A DNA stretch of 64,000 nt from Aphrocallistes beatrix. Lineage: Eukaryota; Porifera; Hexactinellida; Sceptrulophora; Aphrocallistidae. This document shows positions 45,885 through 57,300 of the stretch, piece after piece (position 1 is the stretch's first letter; every line of letters begins with the position of its first letter). Location of the stretch: assembly GCA_963281255.1 (NCBI GenBank), contig OY725489.1, positions 5,084,001 to 5,148,000 on the forward strand, written 5' to 3'. The position numbers and the translations under genes were made by a program. Below the pieces are notes generated by a model. The model saw nothing but the letters and a program-made list of their open reading frames with translations, made no database searches and was not told the DNA's origin.

Positions 45885-47680
45885 GATGCGGTCGAAGATG
45901 GTTGATCGAATACATGATCTGCCAAAACTCATGAACGACGCAGAATAGAGCTTCGAAATGTATTAGCAGCATATATAAATATGACACCAAAGTATCCATA
46001 TCCGTTGTTAAAATTTTGATTAGTCATCATATGATTGCACAATAGGTTATATTTGAGACAAATTTTGTGATTTTCAGAGGTTGTTTAAGGGCACTTCTAA
46101 ATTGTTGTTTTATTATAGTTTTTTCATATAGAACTGAGCTGTGAATGGGTTGATGCGAAAAGTTTGATTTTTTTTCATGGACTGTTGCTACATTCCAGCG
46201 TTGCTATGGAAACTCATCTTGATCAGTTGAGGTCATATCTTGAAAACCGCAATAACTTTGCATTCAAATTTGATCTAATTTGATAGCCAATATACTACTT
46301 CCTATAACGCCATAACATAATCNNNNNNNNNNNNNNNNNNNNNNNNNNNNNNNNNNNNNNNNNNNNNNNNNNNNNNNNNNNNNNNNNNNNNNNNNNNNNN
46401 NNNNNNNNNNNNNNNNNNNNNNNNNNNNNNNNNNNNNNNNNNNNNNNNNNNNNNNNNNNNNNNNNNNNNNNNNNNNNNNNNNNNNNNNNNNNNNNNNNNN
46501 NNNNNNNNNNNNNNNNNNNNNNTGTGAATAACACATTGTTGAAATACTTGTGTCTGGTTAAAATATCTTTGATGCGCTATTTGGCATAATAGACAACTTT
46601 GACCAAGCTACTATGCAATTTTTTTAAAAAAATGAAAGAATATATTAATTATTGAATGATTACTGAATATATTTACATCAATCAATCCTAATAATTGATT
46701 ATAAATTATTTATTGCCCATTTGTTGGTTCATGTACAAAAAATTTAATATTCTCATTATACTGTAGTATACTATATAAATCATGAACAATACATTTGGTT
46801 CAATCATAGCCTATTACATATAAGGCCTCACAGTAACTTGTTGATATTGGACTAGAGATGCGGTAGAAGAAGGTTGATCTAATACATGAGCTGCCATAAA
46901 TCATTAACCACGCACAATAGGCTTATGAATGTATTACCAGCATATATAAATAAGCTGTCAAAGTATAGTTATCCGATGTTAAAATTTAGATTAGTCATCA
47001 TATGGTTGCACAATAGGTTTTGGTTGTGATATATTTAGTGATATTCAGAGGACTTTTAAGGCACTTCTATGTGTTTTTATCATAATGTTTTTAGCATTGA
47101 AGTGACCAGTGAACGAGTTGATGCAAAGAATTTGTAATTTTTTCATGGAATGTTGCTACATTGTAGAGTAGCAATGGATTTTAAATTATCTAATAACTCG
47201 AAAATCATTGAATTTGGAAGTATAAATTATACTATCACTCAATAGGAAGTAGTATATTCGCTATCAAATTGAATTAAATATGAATGTCTAGCTCTTGCGG
47301 GTTTCAAGATATGGGCCCAACTCAGCCGCTTCCATTGCAACTCTAGAATTTAGCAACAGTCCATGAAAAACACAATACAAAATTTTCGAATCAGCACATT
47401 CACGGCTCACTTCTATGCGAAAAAAATTTACAATAAACACTTAGAAGTGCCCTTATATCGTCTCTGAAAATCGCTAAATTTGTCACAAATATAACCTATT
47501 GCGCAATCATATGATGACTATTCTAAATTTTAACAACGGATATTGGTACTGTGATACCATATTTATATACGATTATGCTCTAATATGCGTGGTTAATGAT
47601 TTAAGGCATCTCATGTATTAGTTCAACAATCTTCTATCGTATCCCTAGTCGAAAATCTGCAAGTTACTGTGAGGCCTTAT
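45885..47680. repeat. Palindromic repeat cluster interrupted by an assembly gap
   Basis: Three copies of one sequence lie here: forward at about 45885-46320, forward at 46850-47180 (CATATGGTTGCACAATAGG), and reverse at about 47230-47660 (CCTATTGCGCAATCATATG). The interior TCAGTTGAGGTCATATCTTG and AGCCAATATACTACTTCCTA also return inverted near 47235-47320. The copies form a large imperfect foldback. Non-coding. Confidence 0.75.
46323..46522. other. Assembly gap, 200 N
   Basis: Exactly 200 unknown bases, a size often used for gaps of unknown length. It sits between repeat arms, which probably caused the assembly to fail. Confidence 0.99.
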
Positions 47681-47903
47681 ATGTAGTAGGCTATGGTTCA
47701 AATATTTTGACAAAATTAGTCTCTCAATCTAAAAAGAGTAGCATGTGTCCTTTAATGAAAGAATCAATAAACTGATTTTTAGCTTAGAATAGGATCGAAA
47801 CATGAAAAACGTTCAAATTCAAACTCTAATAACAAATCTCATAACTAAATAATAACAAAAATAAAACAACAACACCAGCAATATCAACAATCAAATTCTA
47901 ATA

Positions 47904-48640
47904 CAGGGGTTCTCAACCTGGGGTACGCGTACCCCTAGGGGTACGCCAGGTGTTTTTCGTGGGGTACGCCAGATGTTCTCGAGGGGTACGCTGAACCAAC
48001 TTTAAATGTCTAGAAGTACTATGAAATTATGTCTGGTAATTACTTCTGATTCGAGGCTGTCAAAAGTAAACCGTAATTATGACAGTACGTATTCTTTGGT
48101 TAATTATGTCAGTTTGCTAATTACCAGTGTATATTTTGACACGAATTTATGAATGGACAAATAAAAGCTGGGTGGATAATATTTATGAACTTCATTTGAC
48201 TATACCATTATAGGGTTTCAATTTCAAAATATAAATTCTGAAAATAAATTATTATTTCACATAATTTCAGATCAATTTAAAATTTGAATCGTTACTCAAA
48301 AGGCAAATTCTAATGTAAGTGCGTGCACCACTGGTGGGGCTACTGCCATGCTTGGCAATCGTTCAGGATTTCGGGTACGAGTGAAAGCAGTCAATCCTGA
48401 TACTAAGCATACCCACTGCATGATACACAGATATGCTCTGGCATCTAAGACGCTACCATCTGAGCTAAAAGCAACCCTTGACGATGTAATCAATATGGTT
48501 AATTTCATCAAGTCAAGCACTCTCAATACTGGTCTCTTTTTTTCACCGATTATTATGCCACGCTAGATTTGAATCGAGGGTACCTGGACTTTTCCTTTCG
48601 CCTCAGGGGTATGCAGTTCGTAAAAGGTTGAGAACACCTG
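47904..48640 (+). mobile_element. Small hAT element with 8-bp target duplication
   Basis: Inverted ends CAGGGGTTCTCAACCTGGGG and GGTTGAGAACACCTG are flanked by TTCTAATA on both sides (47896-47903 and 48641-48648), the 8-bp duplication of hAT elements. Just inside the left end are repeats of GGGGTACGC. It retains a fragment of transposase and is otherwise deleted. It lies about 90 bp downstream of the SIN1 stop codon. Confidence 0.93.
48300..48566 (+). pseudogene. Fragment of ZBED5-like hAT transposase
   Basis: The frame reads ANSNVSACTTGGATAMLGNR, THCMIHRYALASKTLPSEL and DDVINMVNFIKSSTLNTGLF. The pattern HC-IHR, then a Leu-rich segment, then VNFIKS is characteristic of the catalytic core of hAT transposases of the ZBED5/FAM200 type. 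The aspartate normally found in CTDGA is threonine here (CTTGGA), so a catalytic residue is lost. Only about 85 codons of a roughly 600-residue protein remain. Confidence 0.85.
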
Positions 48641-48712
48641 TTCTAATAGTATGGCAATAACGGGGTAAAACATCACAAAATCTCACATAATTGAAATAAT
48701 GAACTAAAAAAA

Positions 48713-48740
48713 ATATTAATCTTGCAATATTAATCTTGCA
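48713..48740. repeat. 14-bp tandem duplication across the SIN1 stop
   Basis: ATATTAATCTTGCA occurs twice in a row at the end of the SIN1 frame. The first TAA in the gene's own direction ends the protein after VCPNLVQD. Confidence 0.7.
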
Positions 48741-50166
48741 CTAGATTAGGGCAAACCTTCGTTAAGTTAGCAATTATTTTATAGGATATTTTGCTCTCAG
48801 CCTCAAATTCATAAATTTTTCTATCCAATCCTTTCGTTGCCAGAATACAAAAAATTTTACTTCCTTGCATTGAAGGAGAACGAGATGATAATTCACATTT
48901 TTGTACTGAACTAGTGCTTAATACCTCGACTTTGGGAAGTGTTAAGTGTAATTTGAATTTCGTTTTCTGATTTTGTTTATGATCTAGTGATAATGGTTTG
49001 AATGTTATTTGGGTATCACTGATTGTAATTTGTGTCAGAGGTTCACCCTTCTTATTTAGCCAGTGAGCTTCGAAAGGATCAAATATTTGAGGAATATTTG
49101 ACCCAAAATATCCCCCGCTTTGATCTCTTCTCGAAAATCTGTCCAATTCTGCGGTACGATCCTGCTTCAAAAGCCAGAATATCTTTTTTGGAAAATTCAT
49201 AAGATAACTAGTATGTGCAATTGGGCAGTGATCTGAAGACTCAGATAAGATATATTCTTCGGAGGGTGTAAGCCCTTTTTTATTCAATGCTAAAGACAAA
49301 ACTTCAATAATTTGCATTTGATTTGAAGGTCTCGGCATTGTAATCTTTTTTTCTTCAATGGGATAGTCCCCTAGTTTATATCGTATTAAGACACATTCTT
49401 TCGGTAAATCTTCAGAATTTAGTAGATCTGATGGAACTTCAACACGTAGGAGTCCTAAATGACTAAATCCAAATTTCTGGAAAAAATCGCTCTCACATAG
49501 AGGAGGGAAATCTTTGTCAATCTCACCATTTTCGTCAGCAATATAAAGTTTATATTGTTCAACAGATCCTCCCAAAGGTTTTCCTAATTTTTGGTCATTA
49601 TAAAGATATAAAGATAATCCAATCAACTCGAAAACTCGAATATTGATGCGAGCTAATACTTTCAAAATTTGGGTAGTGTCTTCGAAAATAATCGTGACCG
49701 ATAGGGAACGTTTATCGTTGGAATTTCTACCATCAAACTTTGCAAATTGTGAAAAAGGAATGTCTGTGTGCGATATAGTTGATAATTGCTGTGAGAGAAG
49801 TGAAATGTTTGTCTTGAATTTAGATATTCTTTTCTTGGTGAATACCAATGATGATGCAACGGCCGGAATACCTTGATTAAGCAATTTTACAATTTTTTCA
49901 TTATGAAGAGAGTGCATTTGTACATCTTTGGCGATGTCCATTACTGTTCGATCCAATTCCATCTTTATGATACTATGAGTATGGTTGAGCGAAAAAGAAC
50001 CAAATCCAGTTATATTTCTTTGATTTATATGATAACTTTGATCGGATTCATCAATTAAATCTTCATTATCGAGAAATATTCGATCAGCATAACCAGTATC
50101 ATCACTAACAACAAAAGAATGACAAAGATGTTGTGCCAACCTTGATTCACTATCCCAGAAAGACAT
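48730..50166 (-). CDS. MAPKAP1: SIN1/MAPKAP1, mTORC2 subunit, single exon
   Basis: A complete 478-codon frame without introns. SIN1 is an essential subunit of TOR complex 2. It binds Rictor and TOR, and its central CRIM domain recruits AGC kinases such as Akt; the PH domain engages membrane phosphoinositides. Visible landmarks: the family N-terminus with VVSDDTG at 19-25; a CRIM region at about 136-245 (FSQFAKFDGR, YKLYIADENGEIDKDFPPL, FFQKFGFSHLGLL) with the acidic loop DENGEIDKDFPPL; a Ras-binding-like region at about 257-345; and a PH region at about 378-474 (ITFKPLSLDHKQNQKTKF ... IYEFEAESKISYKII). Human SIN1 has 522 residues, so length is near normal. The start matches the family. No stop, frameshift or transposon interrupts it. 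The human gene has many exons, so absence of introns is notable. No poly(A) tract or flanking duplication points to a retrocopy. Confidence 0.95.
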   Translation of the reverse strand: MSFWDSESRLAQHLCHSFVVSDDTGYADRIFLDNEDLIDESDQSYHINQRNITGFGSFSLNHTHSIIKMELDRTVMDIAKDVQMHSLHNEKIVKLLNQGIPAVASSLVFTKKRISKFKTNISLLSQQLSTISHTDIPFSQFAKFDGRNSNDKRSLSVTIIFEDTTQILKVLARINIRVFELIGLSLYLYNDQKLGKPLGGSVEQYKLYIADENGEIDKDFPPLCESDFFQKFGFSHLGLLRVEVPSDLLNSEDLPKECVLIRYKLGDYPIEEKKITMPRPSNQMQIIEVLSLALNKKGLTPSEEYILSESSDHCPIAHTSYLMNFPKKIFWLLKQDRTAELDRFSRRDQSGGYFGSNIPQIFDPFEAHWLNKKGEPLTQITISDTQITFKPLSLDHKQNQKTKFKLHLTLPKVEVLSTSSVQKCELSSRSPSMQGSKIFCILATKGLDRKIYEFEAESKISYKIIANLTKVCPNLVQD

Positions 50167-51247
50167 TGAATAAAAATCTTTCTCTAATATTTATTTCCAC
50201 TTAAATAAAATTCTTAGTATCTAAAAAATGATTCAACTTCGATACGTAGAGTAATTAATAGGGGATGCTTTTGAAAGCTCTACAGTTCACTGATACTGGA
50301 ATTTTTTTCCACTAAGGCAGTATTTACTAAGCATATAAGACCGAACTTAAAATAAGCTAATGTTTAGTGAATTATGTTGATCCTGAAAATTTCAAAATAT
50401 CCTTGTTTTGGAAAAATTCAAGTACAATCGAAAGGTTATTTTTTTGAATATTTCTTTACAGGCTCAAACAGTAAGAAAAAACGACATTAAGAAAAACCGA
50501 TGGAAAATAACATAGATTTGGAAATTTTACATAATTAAGATTCTGAAATAGGAAGAAAACACCATTGAGTTTGGATAAACCGGAGTGAGAAAAAGAGGGT
50601 TTCGACTGTACTTGTCAAACTTTCTTATTCTTAAGGGTTGAGGAAATTTTAGACCGGTTAACTGATCTGCTTTATTTTCTAAATATCTTTTCACTGATTT
50701 AATTGTTTTTCGAGGGAGATTCAAGAATATTACTTCCACATAGTATATTTCGAGACCACTGAAAATTATCAAATTTTCAATATCAGGTTAAAGCTTAGTT
50801 CAAAAAACCATATTTCAAACAATTAATACTGACACCGGTTAAACGGAGTATATCAAGAAATTTAATTACATATATTAAATTTCGTTTGCCAAACATAAAT
50901 AAATGCTCAAAGATACCCTAATTCTACTCTTGTGGTTGTGTTTTCATAGATGTCATTAATGCAAAATTTAGGGACTTAGTCTATTGAACTCGAGACTCGA
51001 ATCAAAAGATAAGAATAAGTGGATGAATTATCCTAGGAATTTTCAACGCAATCAAACAAAAAAGCAAAAGGCATTACTCAAGCTAAAAGTATATTGAGTA
51101 TATACCCTTCGTTATAAAATCATTACCTCTTTTCTTTCTTAATATAGTCGCTTCTACAAATGCATTCTGACGCTACTTTCGAAAGGAGGAATTTTGCCCA
51201 ACACTATATATAAATAGGTTTGTATCCACTTTCTATTTTCTATAATT
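50167..51247. other. SIN1 upstream region with a repeat fragment
   Basis: The SIN1 5' flank is AT-rich with no clear promoter motif. At about 50635-50850 a fragment (GACCGGTTAACTGATCTGCT, TATTTCGAGACCACTGAAAA) matches 56540-56810 inside the first intron of the GIN1-like gene, a CGGTTAACC-bounded repeat. The frame of about 80 codons across it is part of that repeat. Confidence 0.5.
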
Positions 51248-52495
51248 AGAAGCGCGTTAGCTTGCTTGCGCTGCGGGGCTGGCGGACACTTTGTGTCTGC
51301 CGGAGGTTCCCTTCGGTCGCTTGGGGTCACATTGGTTAATTATAAGGGAGATAACACCTCTAATTACGTCTGTCCTACTGAGTATTATATTCGATATCGC
51401 ACCAAAAATAAAAAAATTTGTCAATTTTTTAAATTTTGATGTCTAATGATAATGTCATAACAGAGTGATGAGTGATTATTTTTTTATGATAGTTGTATCA
51501 TATGTGAAATACGTATATTAATATACATATTGTATTAAAATTTTAGCCTTTTATCACTTAACGCTAGTAGAGGTATCCATAGTATTATGAAGTATAGGCA
51601 ACTCTATAGTCATTCAGTACACACTATTGATATTAGGCACGTGGTTTTGTCTATACTAGATAGTATTTTTAGTAGCATCAAAATCATTCAATATTGTATG
51701 TACTCGCTGCATTTTTTGGATTCCTAATTTTAGCTTCCATAGACGATAATACAACGCAAATAATTTTTCCTAAGGATTCACTAGTTGTTAGTTCTTATTT
51801 GAGCTTTGATTCTATTTCAATGTGATATTGTTCAACTAGTTATCGTTGGATTTTAGCTCTCCAGTATTCAATATTAAAATTATTTAATTTTATTATCTAT
51901 GAACGCCGATTTTCCCATTTTTTTACATTTTTTTTACATAAAACCCCCTCAATTTGAATTTATAGAAATGATATTGAAATTTGGGCTCGATAGATGCCAA
52001 AAATGGACAATGCTATGTCTAAATAACACTAAATTAACTCTTCTATTATTAATTCCTGTAGCTCAAAAATTTTTTTGAAATGTTACTTTTTCCAAAAATG
52101 AAATTTGAGAAAACAGAGAATAAACATTATATCTTCAATAATGCTTTGTAGGAGAGAACTATAAAGAATTGGAAGATGTACTTTCCATAAGAGTCTAAAA
52201 TTCGAAATAAAGAAGTTTTATTAAGTACTAAGGTCGGTACTTAGCAAATATACAAAAATCCAGATTTTTGAAAAAATTTCTAAAAAAATATTTAAGTAAC
52301 CTCTACTAGCGTTAAAATGGCTTATGGGCGAAAACTGAAATTTCTAATTATAAAAAGGTGACAATGACGTCATAATTCCATAATGAGTCGACATTTTGAT
52401 CTGAGCTAAGAACTTAGTGGAGCCATAGCCAAAAGACTCCCACATACCAAAAATCTGCTTTCTGTACCTTGCAGCTTCTTCAATCAAATTTGGTG
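51248..52495 (-). repeat. A-type repeat with box, split by a TTAA element
   Basis: A box at 51248-51327 (stem GGCGGACAC-TTT-GTGTCTGCC, one wobble) is followed by the reverse A body to 51557. After the inserted element (51562-52311), the body resumes AATGGCTTATGGGCG and ends near CTTCTTCAATCAAA. Confidence 0.85.
51562..52311. mobile_element. TTAA-flanked non-autonomous element, CGCTAGTAGAGG family
   Basis: The inverted ends CGCTAGTAGAGGT and ACCTCTACTAGCG are flanked by TTAA at 51558-51561 and 52312-52315. Comparison with other A-repeat copies shows the host sequence continuing across the site, so the boundaries are secure. 750 bp, non-coding. Confidence 0.88.
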
Positions 52496-52870
52496 ATTTT
52501 TCGTGCGATATAGATTATAACTGTAGGAGTCGGACAGACGTATTTAGAGGTGTTATCTCCTTTATACTTAATCCTTCGGTGGACACAAAGTGTCCGCCAG
52601 TCCGCCAGATACTCCCTTAGGTTGCTGGGGTCACCATTGATTAATTATATGGGAAATAACATCTCTAAATACGTCTGTCCTACTCTTATAAATGATATCG
52701 CACGAAAAATCACAAAATTTGTCAATTTGTCAATTTGTCAATTTTTGATGCGTAATGATGACGTCATAACAGGGTGATGATTCATCATTTTTTGATGATA
52801 GTTAAATCATCTGTGAGATCTGTTAGTATACAGATTCTATTAAAATTTCAGCCTTCTATCGACAGAATAA
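52496..52870. repeat. Two A-repeat halves facing each other around one box
   Basis: Forward A sequence (TTCGTGCGATATAG through GTTATCTCC) meets a degenerate box (52574-52632). Reverse A sequence then returns the same blocks inverted (ATAACATCTCTAAATACGTC through ATATCGCACGAAAAATCAC). A triplet-like run of GTCAATTT occurs at about 52720-52745. It is a head-to-head palindrome. Confidence 0.75.
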
Positions 52871-52993
52871 AAACGATTAGACAAGAATACCCTAATTTCT
52901 ACTGTATTATGAATACAGATCCTTGGTTGATTTATGTAATATAATATATATTTAAATATATACTAATATACTGAATATGTTGTGTTTTGAATA

Positions 52994-53159
52994 CAGTAGC
53001 CTCATTAGAGTACGAACACGGATAAGAGGTAACTCCCGATAAGGAGTACACTTCTTAAATCCCCTATATGCTAAGTACATATAAAATACTTTGGTTAGTC
53101 GAATTCCGGATAGACGAACACATTTTAATGGTCCCTTGGTGTACGTACTAAGTCGACTG
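52994..53159. repeat. pogo-type MITE, 166 bp
   Basis: CAGTAGCCTCATTAGAGTAC and GTACGTACTAAGTCGACTG are inverted ends, with TA on both sides. The interior GGTCCC-TTGGTGT is shared with the element at 59340-59484. Confidence 0.75.
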
Positions 53160-53907
53160 TATCACATTCTACTTCAAAGGTATAATATAAACCAGTAGCC
53201 AGAGTTGCGACGCTCCACAATAATTACAGACCGGACCGGATAGAACCAGACACCTTTGACCTCTTATTATTCCCATTGAAAAAGAAAGTAGTCCTGTTGG
53301 GATTTATTGTTATTTTACATTCAAATTTGTATATAGCAAAATAATTGGAGCGATTCTTTAGGGAAAAATCGCATGAAGAATATTGTTCGCATTTATAATT
53401 TCAATATTTTTATTAATTAGCTTATCACAAAAGTCTCTATTTGCTATTTCATGTCTACGATTGGATAGATAGGGACCAGTAATAATCACGAACCGACCAG
53501 GTCCGGTCTAAATCGCAAATCTGCCAGTAGCGTAATTCCCGGACGGTCTCGAGTGGAGAGCACCTGGTCACAGCATTTAAGGTGCCCACAGGTTCTCTTC
53601 AAAATTATTTATAGAGAAAAAGATAAAATACTAGTGAGGCTCTTTTGGTATCTTCTTACTTACTTTAAGGTTAAATTGTACCCTCAGAGCATACATAAAT
53701 TAACAAAAGTTAGAAGAATTAAAAATGTCGGTCGACAAATCGATAGTGCAGCTCCAGGTATTGACACAATGTAATATTCACAATATTACATTTAAAGTGT
53801 GAAAATCGTATTCTGCATATTAAAATATCTTATATTGGCCGTTGAGAACTCGTTTTTAGCTCAAAATAATAATTTTTCAAAAGGTGTGATAATATGCATA
53901 AATACAT
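53160..53907. other. Non-coding stretch
   Basis: At about 53722-53775 a short segment (AAAAATGTCGGTCGACA, ATAGTGCAGCTCCAGG) also occurs at about 35680-35715. No gene seen. Confidence 0.4.
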
Positions 53908-54071
53908 CCTTACTATTTAAACTCGATTATTGTTTGTTTGTGTATATATATATATACGTCATTGTCACTTTTTCGGCGGACACAAAGTTTCCGCCTACCG
54001 CGCAGCGCAAGCAAGCGAAGCGCGCTTGTATATAAAAAAATATACATTAATCGAGTTTTAATAGTAAGGAT
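53908..54071. mobile_element. Minimal A-type element with inverted ends and box
   Basis: The inverted ends are ATCCTTACTATTTAAACTCG and CGAGTTTTAATAGTAAGGAT. The only interior is a TA run, ATTGTCAC and a reverse GC-rich box (53974-54030). At 164 bp it shows the minimum unit: termini plus box. It sits 317 bp upstream of the first exon of the GIN1-like gene. Confidence 0.8.
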
Positions 54072-54106
54072 GAAGCAAACTAATGGTATTATATACGTTT
54101 AGTGCT

Positions 54107-54240
54107 GTTTCGTGTGTTTTTAACTCACCGTGTGATTTTAACTCACTAGTATTACTGAACCAGGGATATTCCACTACCGTGTGATTTTAACTCACTTCGT
54201 GTGATTCTAACTCACTTGTATTACTGGAATAGGGATATTC
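54107..54240. repeat. Direct repeats upstream of the GIN1-like gene
   Basis: Four copies of a block close to CGTGTGATTTTAACTCACT occur, two of them followed by AGTATTACTGAACCAGGGAT-type sequence. A second, shorter repeat (CAGAATTTTTCAAAGC) occurs at about 54296-54350. Together they occupy the likely promoter region, 150-280 bp before the ATG. A regulatory role is inferred from position only. Confidence 0.6.
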
Positions 54241-54387
54241 TGCATTATTGTATTTTTAGTTGTTGATAATATAAATTATAAAAAACTACCCAAAACAGAA
54301 TTTTTCAAAGCAGAATTTCCGAAATAGACTTTTTCAAAGCACAATTTTCACAGCACGTATCAAGTAACAGCATTGTATTTCGCGAAG

Positions 54388-57300
54388 ATGAACGCAGACG
54401 AGTACAGTGCAATCTCAGACTTTCTTACACGCAATGTGTATCCAAAGTACTTTCTCGAGTCGAAGAAGACATGTCACGCCAAGAAGAACTTTCGGGTAAA
54501 GGCATCACAATATCAGATTGGAGAGGATAACAAGATATTCAAGGTTGGTTTTTTTAATGATAGTTTATTCGGAACAAACTTATTGTAAGGCTGGATTAAG
54601 TTAAGGATACCGCCCTCGAAAAACCAAGCTTGGCGTAAAAATAAACGCCAAAATTTTTTATTGCTAATTTCAATGTATTACTGATCGGTCTACCATCTGA
54701 TTGCACTATTTGGACGGTATTTTTTTTTATTTTTTGTGAGATAACCCCTTAAAGTTTAGCGTTAATAAAAATTGAAAAATTATTAGAGGTTTTTAACTCA
54801 TTTACCAATTAGTGTTTAACTTTTTTGATATTTTTTAAATGATATGGACCTTAACATTGTTTTGGCACCTTTGGAGATTATATAACACAAAGATTTAAAA
54901 GAATAGGCAAATAAAATCCAAACAAAATAGCTCTATAAGGGAGTTCATTTAGATAATGCTCGTGAAATCGCAAGTTTGATCTCAGATATTTAGCGATCAC
55001 TGGGTCAGGAATAAAATTCTGATCATTTCAAAAAAAGAATTGTTCGGATCCGACCATTTGTTCTTAAGATATCGCTTATTATAGGTAAAGTTCGGGCATA
55101 ATATCCCTCTAAGGTCCCGAAAGGGCTGTTGTCATATCTTGAAAACTATTCTAGATATATACTAATATGTTATATCCTTAAATAAATGTAAATATGCGAA
55201 AATATAAAGGTTCCTCGAACATTCCTTTGTCAAAAAATGAATAATTATCTACTTATCATTGATTTGATTGTAATACAAATTCTATGGGGAACTTTGAATC
55301 TATTAGAAAATGCCGAATCTAATCATTAAATATGTGTCCAAATTTAGCTATTATGCTAAATATAGAATACAATTGTCGTTAATAATGTGTACAGAAAAGT
55401 TGGAGAACTTTTGATAATTATTTTGAAAGTTCTGGCCTTGGACCTCGCAGATTCGGTCAAAAACCCCCCATTTAGGGTCCAAAAAGAGATATCTCTCTAT
55501 CTTTGTAAATATATGTCCAAATTCTTAGTTCTCACTTCCTAATATACTTTTTATGAGTGTACAAATATGAATCTTTGATAATAATTGCACTACACCCTAT
55601 GGAATGTTAAGTTTTAGATTTTTGTCATATGATGACGTAGCATTTTTGAAAATCATAACTTCGAAACTTGAAGTCGTAGACTTTCGCTCTAACTTCCTAA
55701 TATACTTTTTGGAAGCTTCTTATTCATTCTAAACTGATAGATTATACTTCGCAGTGCCAGGAATATGAATTATTATTTACAATTATCTCAAAATATTCGG
55801 GGTTAGGGACTCATGGAAATTTGTGGATTTTCAGGGTACTTTTGCTATTTTTTTAAAATATTTGGTTCTAATATACCTAAATCAGCAGTATGAATGCGAA
55901 TAAATGTCTGTTAATGCTTTTGTTCATTATTAATAATTCATTTTACATTCTTCTTAACACCTAAACTTAAAATCTCTATATCTCGGGACTTTAAAATTTC
56001 AAAATTGACCGTCTTTACAGAATTATTTCTCAAATTTGGTTTGAGATAGAAGTTTGAAAATTTCAAGAGTTGTTCCATATCATTAGGCGATGAACGTAGG
56101 ACCACCATTTTTTTGAGATATTCTAATTCGGTGATTTTATTCATGATTTCCCCCCAAAAACAGACATTTTTGGCCCTTTTTTTTCGGACACCGATAAAAT
56201 TCACAATATTTGTCATTTTTACTTTCTTCTGGTCCAATGAAGTTGTAAATATGGTAGACTATCTATGATTCGATTTTGGAAGCATTTGATTCCTTGGTAT
56301 GTCCTAAACAATTCATTGAGTGCCCAAAGTTCTACCATTAAGATGTGCTAGCGGAAAGCGAAAAAAACAGACTTTGAGACACTGTATCTCAAAAACTAGA
56401 AATGGAATCAAAAACGGTTTGGAATGTGCCAGTATTTCTTGATGGAGATACCTCCCCACGCTTAACATCTCTTACAGCTCTACTTTCATCGTATGCTGTA
56501 ATGCAAATCAAAAGTTTTTTCGAGGGCGGTATCCTTAACCGGTTAACCGGCAATCCGCCGTCAATCACGGTTAACGGTTATGAAAATCTTAGATCGGTTA
56601 GCCGATCTGATTTATTTTCTAAATATTGACTAATTTCATTGTTTATCGATAGAGATTCATGAATATTACTTCTAAAATTTCGATGTTACAATATTATTTC
56701 TATTTTTCTAACTAAAAAGTATATTCCGAGACCACTAAAAATTCAATATCAAGTTAAATATAGTCGAAAATTCCATATTTCTACTAATTAATATTGACAT
56801 CGGTTAACCAGTTAAGGATACCGCCCTCGAAAAACATCGCCTGACATAAAAAAAAATGGTGAAATTTTTTACTGTTAATTCCATTGGATTATTGAGTAGT
56901 CTACCATCTAATCGTACATGTTGGACGGTATTTATTTTGATATTCTAGAAATGAGCACCTAAAGCTCAGTAGTACTAAAAATCGGATAGTTATTCGTGGT
57001 TTTGCGGCGCAATCATCAATTATTATCCAGCTTATCTGATATTTTTTCAATTATATGAACCTCAAAATGGTTTTGGCCCCTTTAAATATTATAAAACAGA
57101 TGAATTTAGAAAAAGAGGCACTTAAAATCCAATCAAAAATATCTTTATGAGGGACTTCATTTCAAAAATGCTCGAGAAATGGCCGTTGTGATATTACCTA
57201 TTGTGTATAGAAAAGAATTCTGAACATTTTTAAAAAAATTTATTCAGATCCGACCATTAGTTCGTAAGTTATAGTATATTATATGTAAAGTTCGGACATC

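Noticed and set aside
51241-51340. Bacterial contamination as the source of GC-rich boxes
   Set aside because: The boxes are embedded in AT-rich repeats at many sites, in both orientations, with consistent flanks. They are part of this genome.
55938-56237. 99-codon frame inside TTAA element copy 1
   Set aside because: No transposase motif, and I saw no equivalent open frame in the second copy.
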